DNA from: Bipolaris cookei
Lineage: Eukaryota; Ascomycota; Dothideomycetes; Pleosporales; Pleosporaceae
Length of the DNA: 64,000 nucleotides
Direction of reading: 5' to 3'
Assembly: GCA_002286855.1 (NCBI GenBank)
Contig: NRSV01000007.1
Span: 321,277-385,276, forward strand
In this document: positions 49,049 through 58,673 of the stretch, piece after piece
Layout of the letters: each line of letters opens with the position of its first letter
How positions within the stretch are numbered: position 1 is the stretch's first letter
The notes under the pieces: model-generated
The model's input: the letters and a program-made list of their open reading frames with translations, nothing else
Told to the model about the DNA's origin: nothing
Databases searched by the model: none
Program-made: the position numbers and the translations under genes

Positions 49049-50680
49049 CTACTGTCCTGGTACATGCGCCGCGTTCCTAATATCCTTTGTCTCAATCCTG
49101 CCTACCGCAGGATACATGTCATGTCTATCAATATAACTCTGCGCCGTCTTCACATTCTGCAACCCTTCATTCCTACTCTCACCCCCCTCGCTCTTCGCAG
49201 TCTCAACTTGCACAAGCATGTTTTTGTCAAACTCCCCGTTTACTCCTTCTCTAACTGGGAAAACCTTGACTTCACCCGCATCTTCAGCAATGGGCGGGAT
49301 ACCGTTGTGCTGCTCGAGCGTCAAGGTTTGCATGCGGGAATCCAGGTCGCTGGCGGGTAGCTGGGGCGACTGCGGTATTGCGCCGACGGATTTTGAGCGG
49401 ACAGCTTGGAGTGGGCTCATGGAGTCGGAGGTGGGATCTTGGGTTTCGACTGCGGAGAGGGAGTGCTGCGGGTCTACGGTTGGGACGCTGTTTGAGCGCT
49501 GTTTTTTCAGTGCGGGTTGTTGAAGGGGTTGCTTGGTACTCTTGTTCCAGGACTTGAATTTGAAGGCTGAGAGCCAGCTAGGGCGTTTTTCTTTGCCGGC
49601 ATTGGGGTTGATGGCGCGCTCAGCGGCGAGCTGGATGTGGGATTTTGCTTCAGCTTTGCGAGTGCCGGGCAGGAGTACTTTTGGGGCTACTGACGCAGGA
49701 GCTGGAGCAGGCCGTGTTTCCTGGTCTGATTTGCGGTGGACTGATTTTTCTGTGGTTGGTTCTGCAATACCGAGTCCTGCACGGTGTTGGGCGAGACTGG
49801 TTTCTTTGAGTTCTTGACTTATGTAGTGCAGTGCTTTGTCGATGATATCAATATACTCGGGATAGTCGGCTTCACATGCCTCACGAATCAGGCGGAGCTT
49901 CTCCCAGTCCTGTCTTACTGTCGGACCGGTCAGATCAGGGTGCCAGCCCATGCTTTTGAGATCAGATCGAATTCCACGATCGACTTGCTCTTTTACGCCC
50001 ATGAGATCAATTAGAGCATCAACCTCTGTGCGCACTGTCTTGACATATTCGTTGAAGCGCGCAGTGTCCTTGACTTGCCAATGCGATGTCGTCATACTCA
50101 GATTCCGCTTGAGACTAGACCGAGCACCAGTTTGGTTAAGAAGATCTTTAAGCAAGCCATACTTTTCACGGAAACCCTCGAGCCGATTGCTGTCTAGAGC
50201 GGGGTACTCAGCCTTGGAAAAAGTCTTTGGGCTTTTCAGGCCGTACATGCTCATCAGCTCGTCTCGTGACATGTTGCTTGGTCGGCCCGCGATCTCGTGA
50301 AGCGCCCTTCGAATCTTGGCGTTGATGACCTCTTCATCGAGCCTGGGATCACGCACACCAAAGTTAACGGGCAGAGTTGGGTCTGGATTTGTGATGCCAG
50401 GATGGCTTGGAATCATATGTCGCGCAATTGTCGCAGGCGGCGCAGAAATACCCACGGCGTCTCCAAAGATGAGTAGTCTGCCCTGCTGGATGCCGAGCTT
50501 GGCAAGCGCCACCTTTTGCGCGTGGTCGTGGTCTTTTGTCGGGTGGATGCGATTGAATGCCTCGACACAGGTGCTGAATTGCGAGGCCAGAGAGAAGACG
50601 TCGGTCAGCATCTGGGCCTTTGTCTTGGTCCCGGGCGGTTCTGTCGATTCGACATAGTCTGTTGTGGGCTTGGTGGACAT
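49049..50680 (-). CDS. HeLo-domain protein (prion-inhibition and propagation type)
   Basis: Single exon, 543 residues. The N-terminal 250 residues match the fungal HeLo domain: FSTCVEAFNRI, then DHAQKVALAKLGIQQGRLLI followed by FGDAVGI, and LPVNFGVRDPRLDEEVINA. In Podospora HET-S this helical domain inserts into membranes when triggered. The rest is mostly disordered, with basic and Ser/Pro-rich stretches. The last residues (YPAVGRIETKDIR) recall the start of the HET-s prion domain (IVGRNSAKDIR), but only over about ten positions. A role in allorecognition or programmed cell death is inferred from the domain. The gene lies next to NLR remnants. Confidence 0.85.
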   Translation of the reverse strand: MSTKPTTDYVESTEPPGTKTKAQMLTDVFSLASQFSTCVEAFNRIHPTKDHDHAQKVALAKLGIQQGRLLIFGDAVGISAPPATIARHMIPSHPGITNPDPTLPVNFGVRDPRLDEEVINAKIRRALHEIAGRPSNMSRDELMSMYGLKSPKTFSKAEYPALDSNRLEGFREKYGLLKDLLNQTGARSSLKRNLSMTTSHWQVKDTARFNEYVKTVRTEVDALIDLMGVKEQVDRGIRSDLKSMGWHPDLTGPTVRQDWEKLRLIREACEADYPEYIDIIDKALHYISQELKETSLAQHRAGLGIAEPTTEKSVHRKSDQETRPAPAPASVAPKVLLPGTRKAEAKSHIQLAAERAINPNAGKEKRPSWLSAFKFKSWNKSTKQPLQQPALKKQRSNSVPTVDPQHSLSAVETQDPTSDSMSPLQAVRSKSVGAIPQSPQLPASDLDSRMQTLTLEQHNGIPPIAEDAGEVKVFPVREGVNGEFDKNMLVQVETAKSEGGESRNEGLQNVKTAQSYIDRHDMYPAVGRIETKDIRNAAHVPGQ

Positions 50681-51883
50681 GGTGGTTGTGGACTGTCTTG
50701 CTTCGAGGGGAGGAATGAAATGGCAGTGGCAGAGAAGGAGAAAAACGACCAGATTAAAGAGATCTTGGACGAGAGCCTAGACGCTAACTGGCTACGTCAA
50801 GGAGCAGCGGCAAGATACATCCATCGTAATACATGGCAAGATGCAAACCAAATATTCACCGCATGTGCGCATGACGTGTGAGCATTTGTCCAGTGTCGAG
50901 GTGTGGCGCAGCGGCGTGCACAAGGGAGCGGGGCTTGCTGGATCGGCAGGCCGTTTATCCTGACTTGGCTTTGCTTGCCCGCCCCCATTCGTGAACTTGG
51001 CCTACACCTACAGCATTCAAGCATCGGCACACTCAATGCCAGGCCTCTTGCTGCATTGTGTCTGTGGCTGTGGCACAATGCATGCCGAGAACCAGCTCTC
51101 AGAAAAAACCCTCACGGCTGGCGATCCACGTCGCGCAAAGCGCGCAGAGAAATTTTCTTGGTAAACTTTGCAGCCATGGCGACAATGTCTGCTAGCCTGT
51201 TTTGAGTATATGCACATACCTAGCACCTTGCCATCTCAACACGGGGCAAAACGTAAACTAGCTACAGGCTCAGGCTGAATGTCGGCCAATCCCCTGGCCT
51301 ACGCACTTTGCCTGCTTCGTAGGCAGGTGTCTTGGCGAGCATGTGGCTCCTACAGCTACGATGCTGCTCGTCAGGCTTGTTGAATGGAAAGAGTAGGACA
51401 TTTATCAGAAACAGAGCAGGGAATTCCCTCATTCATACCATGTATTTCATGAAAGGACAATGCAACAATGTTTTCTCCACAACAAATCCCCCCCATCACT
51501 CAGCTCTCCTCATTGTTGACCACCTCTCCTCGTTGTTGACCACCATCCTCGATACAACCACCATGTACGCTATTCCGCTGGCATGCACTGCAACCATCAG
51601 CCTTCACCCAACCTGCCGTACTCACCCATCTACTTACAAACCTGGGTCTTCCCTATTCACTGTTAGCATCCATTCACCCCAACACCATCATCTCACAATG
51701 CTTACAATGAGACAACCCTATTACCCCATCACCTTGTTAGCCCCCATACCGTCTCTTAATTTCAAACCATGCACTTACAAGATCGAAACACCCACAATTG
51801 AGAGAACAACATCTCTTGTCGTCATCGCACGGCTCGCCGTCCTGTTTCCCCCAAACACAACTTATCAGCAGGGATTCTCTTCT
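50681..51883. other. intergenic region
   Basis: Promoter of the HeLo gene and 3' flank of the small secreted protein candidate. Plus-strand open frames here (including one of 248 codons at 51332-52078) lack motifs and overlap the candidate antisense. Confidence 0.5.
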
Positions 51884-52099
51884 CTACTTGAATCGACTCG
51901 CCTCGGCTTGGAAACGAGGGGCAATTGGAAAGACAGGCCAAGGACGTACAGGAATGCATATTTGGACTGTGGGTTCGTAATAGTTGGGGAACGTATTGGG
52001 GAGGTCGTTCACCGGATGCTGTTCGAAGGGGCCCTTGTGTTTGGGGCGGGCGAGGGCGAGGGCGATGAGGGTGGTTAGAATGAGAATGATGCAATGCAT
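51884..52099 (-). CDS. candidate small secreted protein
   Basis: 71 residues from an ATG in good context (CAAACATGC). A TATAAT-like box lies about 60 bp upstream and the leader is pyrimidine-rich. A clear signal peptide, MHCIILILTTLIALALA, would leave a mature part of about 54 residues with one cysteine. A GTACGT donor at 51949 and an acceptor ending at 51907 could remove 43 bp and give a different end with a second cysteine (stop at 51867-51865). No homologue recognised. It could be an effector-like or signalling peptide, or a chance ORF. Confidence 0.45.
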   Translation of the reverse strand: MHCIILILTTLIALALARPKHKGPFEQHPVNDLPNTFPNYYEPTVQICIPVRPWPVFPIAPRFQAEASRFK

Positions 52100-53068
52100 G
52101 TTTGGTGGTGATGCAAAGATTGGGAGTGAGGTTGAAGGGGGTAGAAACAGAGATTATAAGTAGGGGAGGAAAGATAAGTTTGTTGGGCGAGGAAAGAGAA
52201 GGTCGTTGCAGATACAGCGTACATGTATGTCAAGAGTAATTGCGATGCGTGCCGGAACCGTTGGATGGGTAGATTTGCGGGTAGAGAGGTACAGACTCAG
52301 AGTGTCTTACTCCAGTGTGCTTACTTCTTGCCAGTCCCACACAGGATACCTAGGACTGGAGAATATAAGTCGATTTACCATTCAATTCATAGGTCCTAGG
52401 AATTTTGGACATGTAGGTAAAATCTCCCGATCCTCTGCTTGCATGTAGAACTTGTGGAGCAAGTATCTCCCCTAAAGCGTCAAGATCACTAGCTCCAAGT
52501 CGATACCAGAATATCTCGGTAGATGACAGCAAAGCTACGTACAACTGCCGACCATCCCCGATCCTGCCCTTCGTATCCCCCACGGTTTAAGCACTGTGAT
52601 CCGCCTTCGGACGCTTTTGGCGTGTGACTTTGCATCGCGGGATTCGATGTGATTGCGCAATCCACCAATCGATACCCGACTCTTGTAACGTTGGTTTCGC
52701 CATTGGTGCGCCGACTCGGGCTACGTATGTATGGGTGTGGCGCGGGTTTCGCGGGAAGCGCCGTACCGTACATGTGGGCTGGGGCGGATCCCTGTAGACA
52801 TGGATGCTACGTATGTACATTACATCAGAGACTTAGCACTTGGCTTTCTGCAATGGGGTGTGGTGTGTGTTTGGTAATTTATGCGGTGTGTCAATTCTTT
52901 CTGTTGGATATTGACTTGTATTATCCGGGTATATGTAGTGCTAGTGCTGGCGGGGCATCTTGGATGCTCCGCCCCGTATTAAGCATTTCGAAACTGTGTA
53001 TTGATTTTGCGATATCATTAGACGTAATACATTTGTTATGAAGGAAATAGGCGGCGACACGTTTCGAA
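52100..53068. other. intergenic region
   Basis: Promoter of the small secreted candidate and 3' flank of the rhodopsin-like gene. No ORF with motifs. Confidence 0.5.
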
Positions 53069-54501
53069 TTAGACGTGGTAATAGGGACTTTTCCCTTCAG
53101 GCTTGTCCTCGCTAACGCTCCGTGCAGTGTTTGTGTCGCATATCGTCGTCTCCGTCTTTGACTTTTGTAGTTTATTGCGCTCGATGCTGAATTCGTTTGT
53201 GACGACAATGTCGCTATTCTGGCGGTTCAATGCACCAGGTCTGCTGGGGGGAAGTACGTCATCCTCGATAATATTACATTCGCTATCGCGCTGCGTTTCG
53301 TTTCTCGAGTAGGACACGGTACTCCTATGGCTTGTTCCGGGATGGTGATTACTTTGCCAGATCATTGGGTATGACAGACGCTTCGTGTTGGCTTTGGAAG
53401 CTCCGTGCGAGCCGAATAGGGGTCCGAATAAGCGTACGAATGGAGCGCGGAGCATTGGAAGACAGGCGCAAACAATACCGGCGTTCGCTTCGATGACGGA
53501 CCATATTGTCGCGGGAATGGGGCCCCAGGTTGGATCTGGATTGCTTGCGGATGCTGCAATAGTCGTAGCGCGATAGATGGACGCAAAGGTTACGCTTCGT
53601 ACTGTCAGCAACTCGTCTTAAGCAGATCTTCCCCAACACATACAATCCACCGGTGCCAAACACCAATGCTACACCCAGTTTCTCAGTTGTGCCCATGGAG
53701 AGTTTTAGAATCTGTCGGAATGGCATGGCAAGAAGTACAAAATCGGTGATGATTTGGACGGTTGCGTAGGAGATCCACCAGGGTTGATTGTGGAAACACT
53801 TGGCTCCTTCTATGCTGTGATCCCAGAAAGCGGCAATCGGTGTGCACTGGAAGATTGTAGCCAGGGTAAAAGCAATCCCTGTAGTGACTATCCATATATC
53901 TAAGTGAATTTAGCAGGCAATTTCGCACTATGGTGATACAGAAACTTACTCATGACATGGCACGCGATGCGGAAAGATGTCGTAATGATGGCGAAGATGC
54001 GATAGTACAGGCATACAACGGACATTTTATTGAACAGGAGAACCACTTTGTAAACAACTATGCCAGTTAGTAGAGATCCCAAGGAACATAACAACGCCTT
54101 GCCTTAATGGCGTTTTTGTCATAGAAATGAAGAGGCGCTGATGGGTCTACTCACTATTTGCCCCATAGAACCATTTGCGAGCCGTCATCCGAGATTCCGC
54201 AGGTAGTGTCTTCCAAGGCCTCCCATAGCCATACACAACCGCTGAACAAGATTAGCGTTTAATCTCCATAGAGGCCGATGAGTCTACCTTGACACTCAGT
54301 CACCGTTAACAGGATCGAGGAAAACAAGGCTGCGATAATCAAATAGTCGTCCATTCCTAGCCCGCTTTTCTTGATAAACCGCTGAACAATGCGTGCGCCG
54401 ACAAAGAAACCAGCCAGCACGACAGCCAGCACACTGGTGAGCCAGAGACCCCATCCGCGCTCAACTGGGCCTTGGGAGCCCAGGCCGACGTTGGGAGCCA
54501 T
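53069..54501 (-). CDS. fungal rhodopsin-domain (PTH11/SAT4-like) integral membrane protein
   Basis: Seven-helix plasma-membrane protein of the fungal rhodopsin family, possibly GPCR-like. Exons 54501-54288, 54241-54155, 54057-53950, 53899-53644 and 53594-53069 give 325 residues. Signatures: GLGMDDYLIIAAL after helix 1, VVYGYGRPWKTLP, KMSVVCLYYRIF, TIFQCTPIAAFWD with a conserved CF, and IEANAGIVCACLPMLRAPF near the last helix. The tail is hydrophilic. The fourth intron uses acceptor CGAAG; the nearer CAG leaves the conserved frame. Ligand and pathway unknown. Confidence 0.85.
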
Positions 54502-55576
54502 GCAGAATGAAGATGTATACAAAGTGTCAAGAGTTGTTTACAGGAACCAAAGTCCCACGGATAGCTGGACGTGGCAGCATAACTAGCTATGTTGGAGCAA
54601 GGTTGCACCCCAAGGAGCCCATGATTTGGCAGTTTACAGGTACATACGCTATATGCAGGGTAAAGGACGTGAGCCGTGTGCCAGAGATACAAACTGGCTC
54701 GCCTTGTGGGGGTCAGGTCAGGGAGACCACGAGGGCAAATGTTCCACTGCTACCGTGCCCTACGATTGGATCTGGAATTCCCAATTTTTGGGACGGCCAA
54801 AAATGGGCTCGGCAGTTGTCCAGGCGCAGTCAAGATTTTCCTTGCTAGGGTGAACACATTGTCCTTTGGACTGCGTGGACAAGGTGATGATCGGCGCGGT
54901 GTCATTCACGGAAGAGGTATGGGCTACTTAACAGGGTGTCTTGGGTCAAATGGAGATCGGCGATAAGTACTTGTTCCGCTGATGATGGCAGAACACTGGC
55001 ATTACCAAACACATTCCTCGTATCCGTTGCACTGGAACATGGTGAAAACGTTTTGCAAGGACATGGACACGAGAATCCCCATGAAAAGGATGCGCATAAT
55101 TAGCGACTGGAAACTTGTTACAAGGCGATTAAGGCAGGTCATAAATATGACCAGGTTCCGTGCGGCTGGAAAGGACGACAGGGTGTTTTCGGGACTAGCG
55201 CCCCCACGTGAAATGGTCAATGGACGCAACCGAGATGAACCTTCACCCGCAGTCGCCATGTCAAAAACGACGTCGATGCTTTGCCGTGGCTGAGCCCTAC
55301 CGCGCACTCAATGCTCATCATTTGGCAAGCCGAGTAATTCCCATTCTACCTCGGTTGAAATCCGTGTCTACTCCCCACATCATTCGTCCGGCGTATAATG
55401 GATGCGGTTGACGGCAACCAAGCGACATGGGCTACCAGCTAGCCAGCCTGCTCCCGTAGCACAGCGGCGAACCATTGTGTGGGATTTGTTCCGTTATAAG
55501 CCCGCTGCCCACCCTTTGTCGCCAGTCCAGCCACTCAAATCTTCACCGGGGCTGCCGTGGTTTCGCGTTGACAAAG
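54502..55576. other. divergent intergenic region
   Basis: 1.1-kb shared promoter between the rhodopsin-like gene and the carboxylesterase. No supported ORF. Confidence 0.5.
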
Positions 55577-57410
55577 ATGCAGCACCTACTCCTTACGGCT
55601 GCAGCTGTAGCCTCATTTTTTGGCTCGGCTGTTTCTGCGCCAACAAGCAGATTTTGTGTTGAGACGTCGAGTGGCGTTGTAGTCGGTCACCCAGCGTCGA
55701 ATAAGACTCACGTGACTGAGTTTCTGGGAATTCGCTATGCTGAGGCGCCTGTAGGTGAGCTGCGATTTGCAGCGCCTAAGAAATATCAAGCGCCGCCAGG
55801 GTCCGTGTTCGAGGCATTGGAGTGGGTGGGTATTGTCGATGTTACATTTCTAGAAACGTGCTAACAGATGTAGTCAGCGTATGTTTCTACGGTACCACAC
55901 AAAAAACGCGTCTAACAATGTTTTAGTGATTGTCCCGCTGTCAAGCCGCCCGTGTCGTCGTTTCCAAACTTTACACAACCATCTGGCTTACGTGTGTGGA
56001 AGAACTTTGCCGCGCAGAATAACAACTCTGTGTCCGAAGATTGCCTGAAGCTTAATGTTTGGACGTCGAGTGCCGACAAAGCTCACGCAAAAAAGCCAGT
56101 GCTGGTATTCCTCCATGGCGGGCGTACGTTACTTTGTGCAGAGTCAAAAACTTGCATTAACACTGCTTAGGCTTTCAGATTCCTGGCCCCCACAGCCCCT
56201 TCTATAACGGCCAGTACCTTGCCGATGCCGAAGACGTTGTGGTAGTGACATTCAAGTAAGACCAATCGACTCTACACGCATATATGTACTGACCATATCA
56301 GCTATCGCCTGGGTATCTTTGGCTTTGCTGGTGCTCCTGGTATCGAGAAGAATGCCGCCCTTCGCGACCACCGCGCCGCTGTAGAATGGGTGCGTGACAA
56401 CATCAAGGGCTTTGGGGGTGATCCCTCACGCATCGTCATCTTCGGACAAAGTGCCGGTGGTGCTGCGGTCGATTACTGGGCATATGCCTGGAAAAAGGAT
56501 CCCATTGTCTCCGGTCTTATCCCCATGTCTGGAACATCACTCAGCTTCATCCCAAACACGGTCGAGTACTCGCAGTCTATCTGGTACAATGTTTCCCGCA
56601 CGCTTGGTTGCGGTGGTGCTAGCGACGATTCTATTTCAGTCGTAGCTTGCGTCCGTTCAGCAAACGTGTCGGCTATTCTCGCAGCATCAGCAAGAGTTCC
56701 TGGTCTTCCCAGTGTCGGCTTGACGCAGGCAACTTTCCATCCGACTGTTGATAACCAAACAGTCTTTGCGGATTATCAGCAACTCTCTGAAGCCGGTTCT
56801 TTTGCGAAGATTCCGCTCCTACTAGGCAACGCCGACCACGAAGACGGATGGTACCGCATTTCCGGCTGGGCAGCCAAAGTAAACTTCACCAACGCCCAAT
56901 GGAACTTATTCACTGAACGTAGCTTCACTTGCCCGGCTTCTCTATCAGCTGCATATCGCGCCCACCACAACGTCCCTACATGGCGATACAGGTACCACGG
57001 TGACTGGGACAATCTCCGTCTTTTCAACGGCAGCGCAGGTCTTGGGCCTCAAGGTAGCGCAGCCTACCACGGATCTGATCTCGGACTTGTCTTTGGCACT
57101 GCCCAGGATATCTCTGGTCTTCCCAACAGCCGTACTGAAAACAAGTACAGGGACTACATCCAAGGTGCATGGGCTGCATTTGCTCGAGACTCACAGCGTG
57201 GATTGACAAAGTATGGGTGGCCGAAATACAAGCCAGGTATGTTTCCTGACTACGCGGATGATAGAACATATGCTCATATTCATAGGAACCGCTACATTGG
57301 TAGAATTGGCCTACAACAACAGCGTCGAGCCCAAATTTGTCAGTCCTTCAATTTACGATGCAGCGTGTCCAGCGAAGAACGACCCGCTGCCTGGACGAGG
57401 CGCGTTTTAA
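55577..57410 (+). CDS. secreted type-B carboxylesterase/lipase
   Basis: Alpha/beta-hydrolase expected to be secreted. Six exons: 55577-55825, 55874-55878 (a 5-nt microexon), 55927-56123, 56171-56255, 56302-57236 and 57286-57410; 531 residues. Signal peptide MQHLLLTAAAVASFFGSAVSA. Motifs: FLGIRYAEAPVGELRF, EDCLKLNVW, the oxyanion HGG, NYRLGIFGF, and the nucleophile elbow FGQSAGGAA (Ser near 228). A His in AYHGSDLGLVFG near 434 completes the likely triad, with an acidic residue near NADHEDGWY. The microexon restores ALEWSADCPAVKPP, the expected disulfide-bearing stretch. Substrate unknown. Confidence 0.9.
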
Positions 57411-57462
57411 GCATCGTTATAATCTATAGTATATTAATCAAATTACATTAATGAACGACTGG

Positions 57463-57566
57463 CGAGATTTGTCTCCCACGCTGGTGCTATTGAAAGTTAC
57501 TCTTTCACTGGCTGCTGAGATTTGTCCCCCGTGCTAGTGTTAGTGAAAGTTACTCTTTCATTTTGG
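57463..57566. repeat. 54-bp tandem duplication
   Basis: Two copies starting GAGATTTGTC at 57463 and 57517, each containing GAAAGTTACTCTTTCA, which is itself a short palindrome. The copies differ mainly by C/T changes. They lie immediately downstream of the esterase stop. Confidence 0.6.
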
Positions 57567-57678
57567 TTTAGCGCGTAATTTATGGACGCGACAACATCGC
57601 GACGCCGCGCGTCTTTGCGATAGATTGATAATCTTTAAAGTATGCGGGTGCTGACTCTTTCTTCTTGTTCACAACAGC

Positions 57679-57951
57679 ATGGATCATATCGTACCTCCTC
57701 CAGATTTGCTATACAGCACCTATGAAGAAGCTTTTGATGCCCTCAAGGCGCATGGCATGCAACATGGCTATGGCTTTGTGCTTAAGCGCAGCAACCCTCA
57801 TAACTCTAGGGTTAAATTCCGATACTACTACCACTGCAACCGCTTTAGGCTAGAGGTCCAGAATATGCATCACAATCACCCTCGGTCAATTAATCCTACT
57901 GCCCACAATGTCTATCGTAAGCGTATTGTTATTATTGTTATTCCATTATAG
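57679..57951 (+). mobile_element. MULE/FAR1-type transposase N-terminal fragment
   Basis: 90 codons starting MDHIVPPPDLLYSTYEEAFD. Features of FAR1-like DNA-binding domains on Mutator-like transposases: HGMQHGYGFVLKRS, then RYYYHCNRF and a HNHPRS motif followed by NPTAHNVYR. The C-terminal catalytic part is absent, so this is a relic. It could also be a domesticated fragment, but nothing suggests a gene. Confidence 0.6.
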
Positions 57952-58004
57952 TCTATGCAGCTCATGGCTATGTAAGACTTTGGCCAAAGGCCGTTCTATA
58001 AGGT

Positions 58005-58147
58005 AACGTCCGTCCCTGTAGGTCGAACATCCCTCCGCAACGAACCACCAACATTGTTCAAGCACCTTATGCCCAAGCTGCAGAGACTCTTAGATTTAAG
58101 TACATATTTATATGCTCTTTAGATCTATCTCTATCTATTGCAAGCCT
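58005..58147 (-). mobile_element. pogo/Fot1 transposase fragment, left inverted copy
   Basis: The reverse complement of this stretch closely matches 63315-63457, including the words encoding MLVVRCGGMF. The two copies face opposite ways, with the HNWD gene between them. Only a short part of the DDE_1 transposase is left here. Confidence 0.75.
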
Positions 58148-58171
58148 CAAGTAGTAAGATTATAGGCTTGC
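58140..58171. repeat. short hairpin next to the transposon fragment
   Basis: Eight-base arms GCAAGCCT (58140-58147) and AGGCTTGC (58164-58171) with a 16-base loop, at the outer edge of the left Fot1-like fragment. Confidence 0.45.
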
Positions 58172-58673
58172 ATGTTGCATTCTTTACTATTGTGTGTTTG
58201 CCATCAAAGCTGTTTTATTCTGACACCCCTGCTCTATCACAGACGACACTATTAAATGATAACTTGGGGTCTTCTTAAAGTACTGAACTGGCCAAATAAT
58301 ATAGTCATGGTTTTGCAACGCGTGCAGCCTTTGTCTGGGTGTGCTCCGAATTATTCCAATCTACTGCAACTCTCCTTCGCTTTTCGCAAGGACTTCGCGT
58401 GCTGACATACTAAGTTTTAAAAAGTTAGCGGCCTACAATGTACACCTACCCTATACTAAGACGGCTCAAGCTGTGGGGCAGAGCTTAAGAGGCTTCGTCT
58501 AGCCACCGCTTAAGCGCGCGGTTGCTTGCTGCCTATTCTTAGAAGTCAGTTAAGTATCAACTGTTTGAGGATCCTGTTACACGTATAACGAGCGTTGTAT
58601 AGCTGTCACAATCTTAACAAGTATAGAGGAATAAGGGTCTAGAGAGGCCCTCTATCTATCTACTGTTACTTGC
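58172..58673. other. AT-rich intergenic region
   Basis: 3' flank of the HNWD gene. No ORF or further transposon motif recognised. Confidence 0.5.

Noticed and set aside
51332..52078. 248-codon plus-strand ORF
   Set aside because: Low-complexity Thr/Ser/Pro content without a domain; overlaps the antisense small secreted candidate, which has better start signals.
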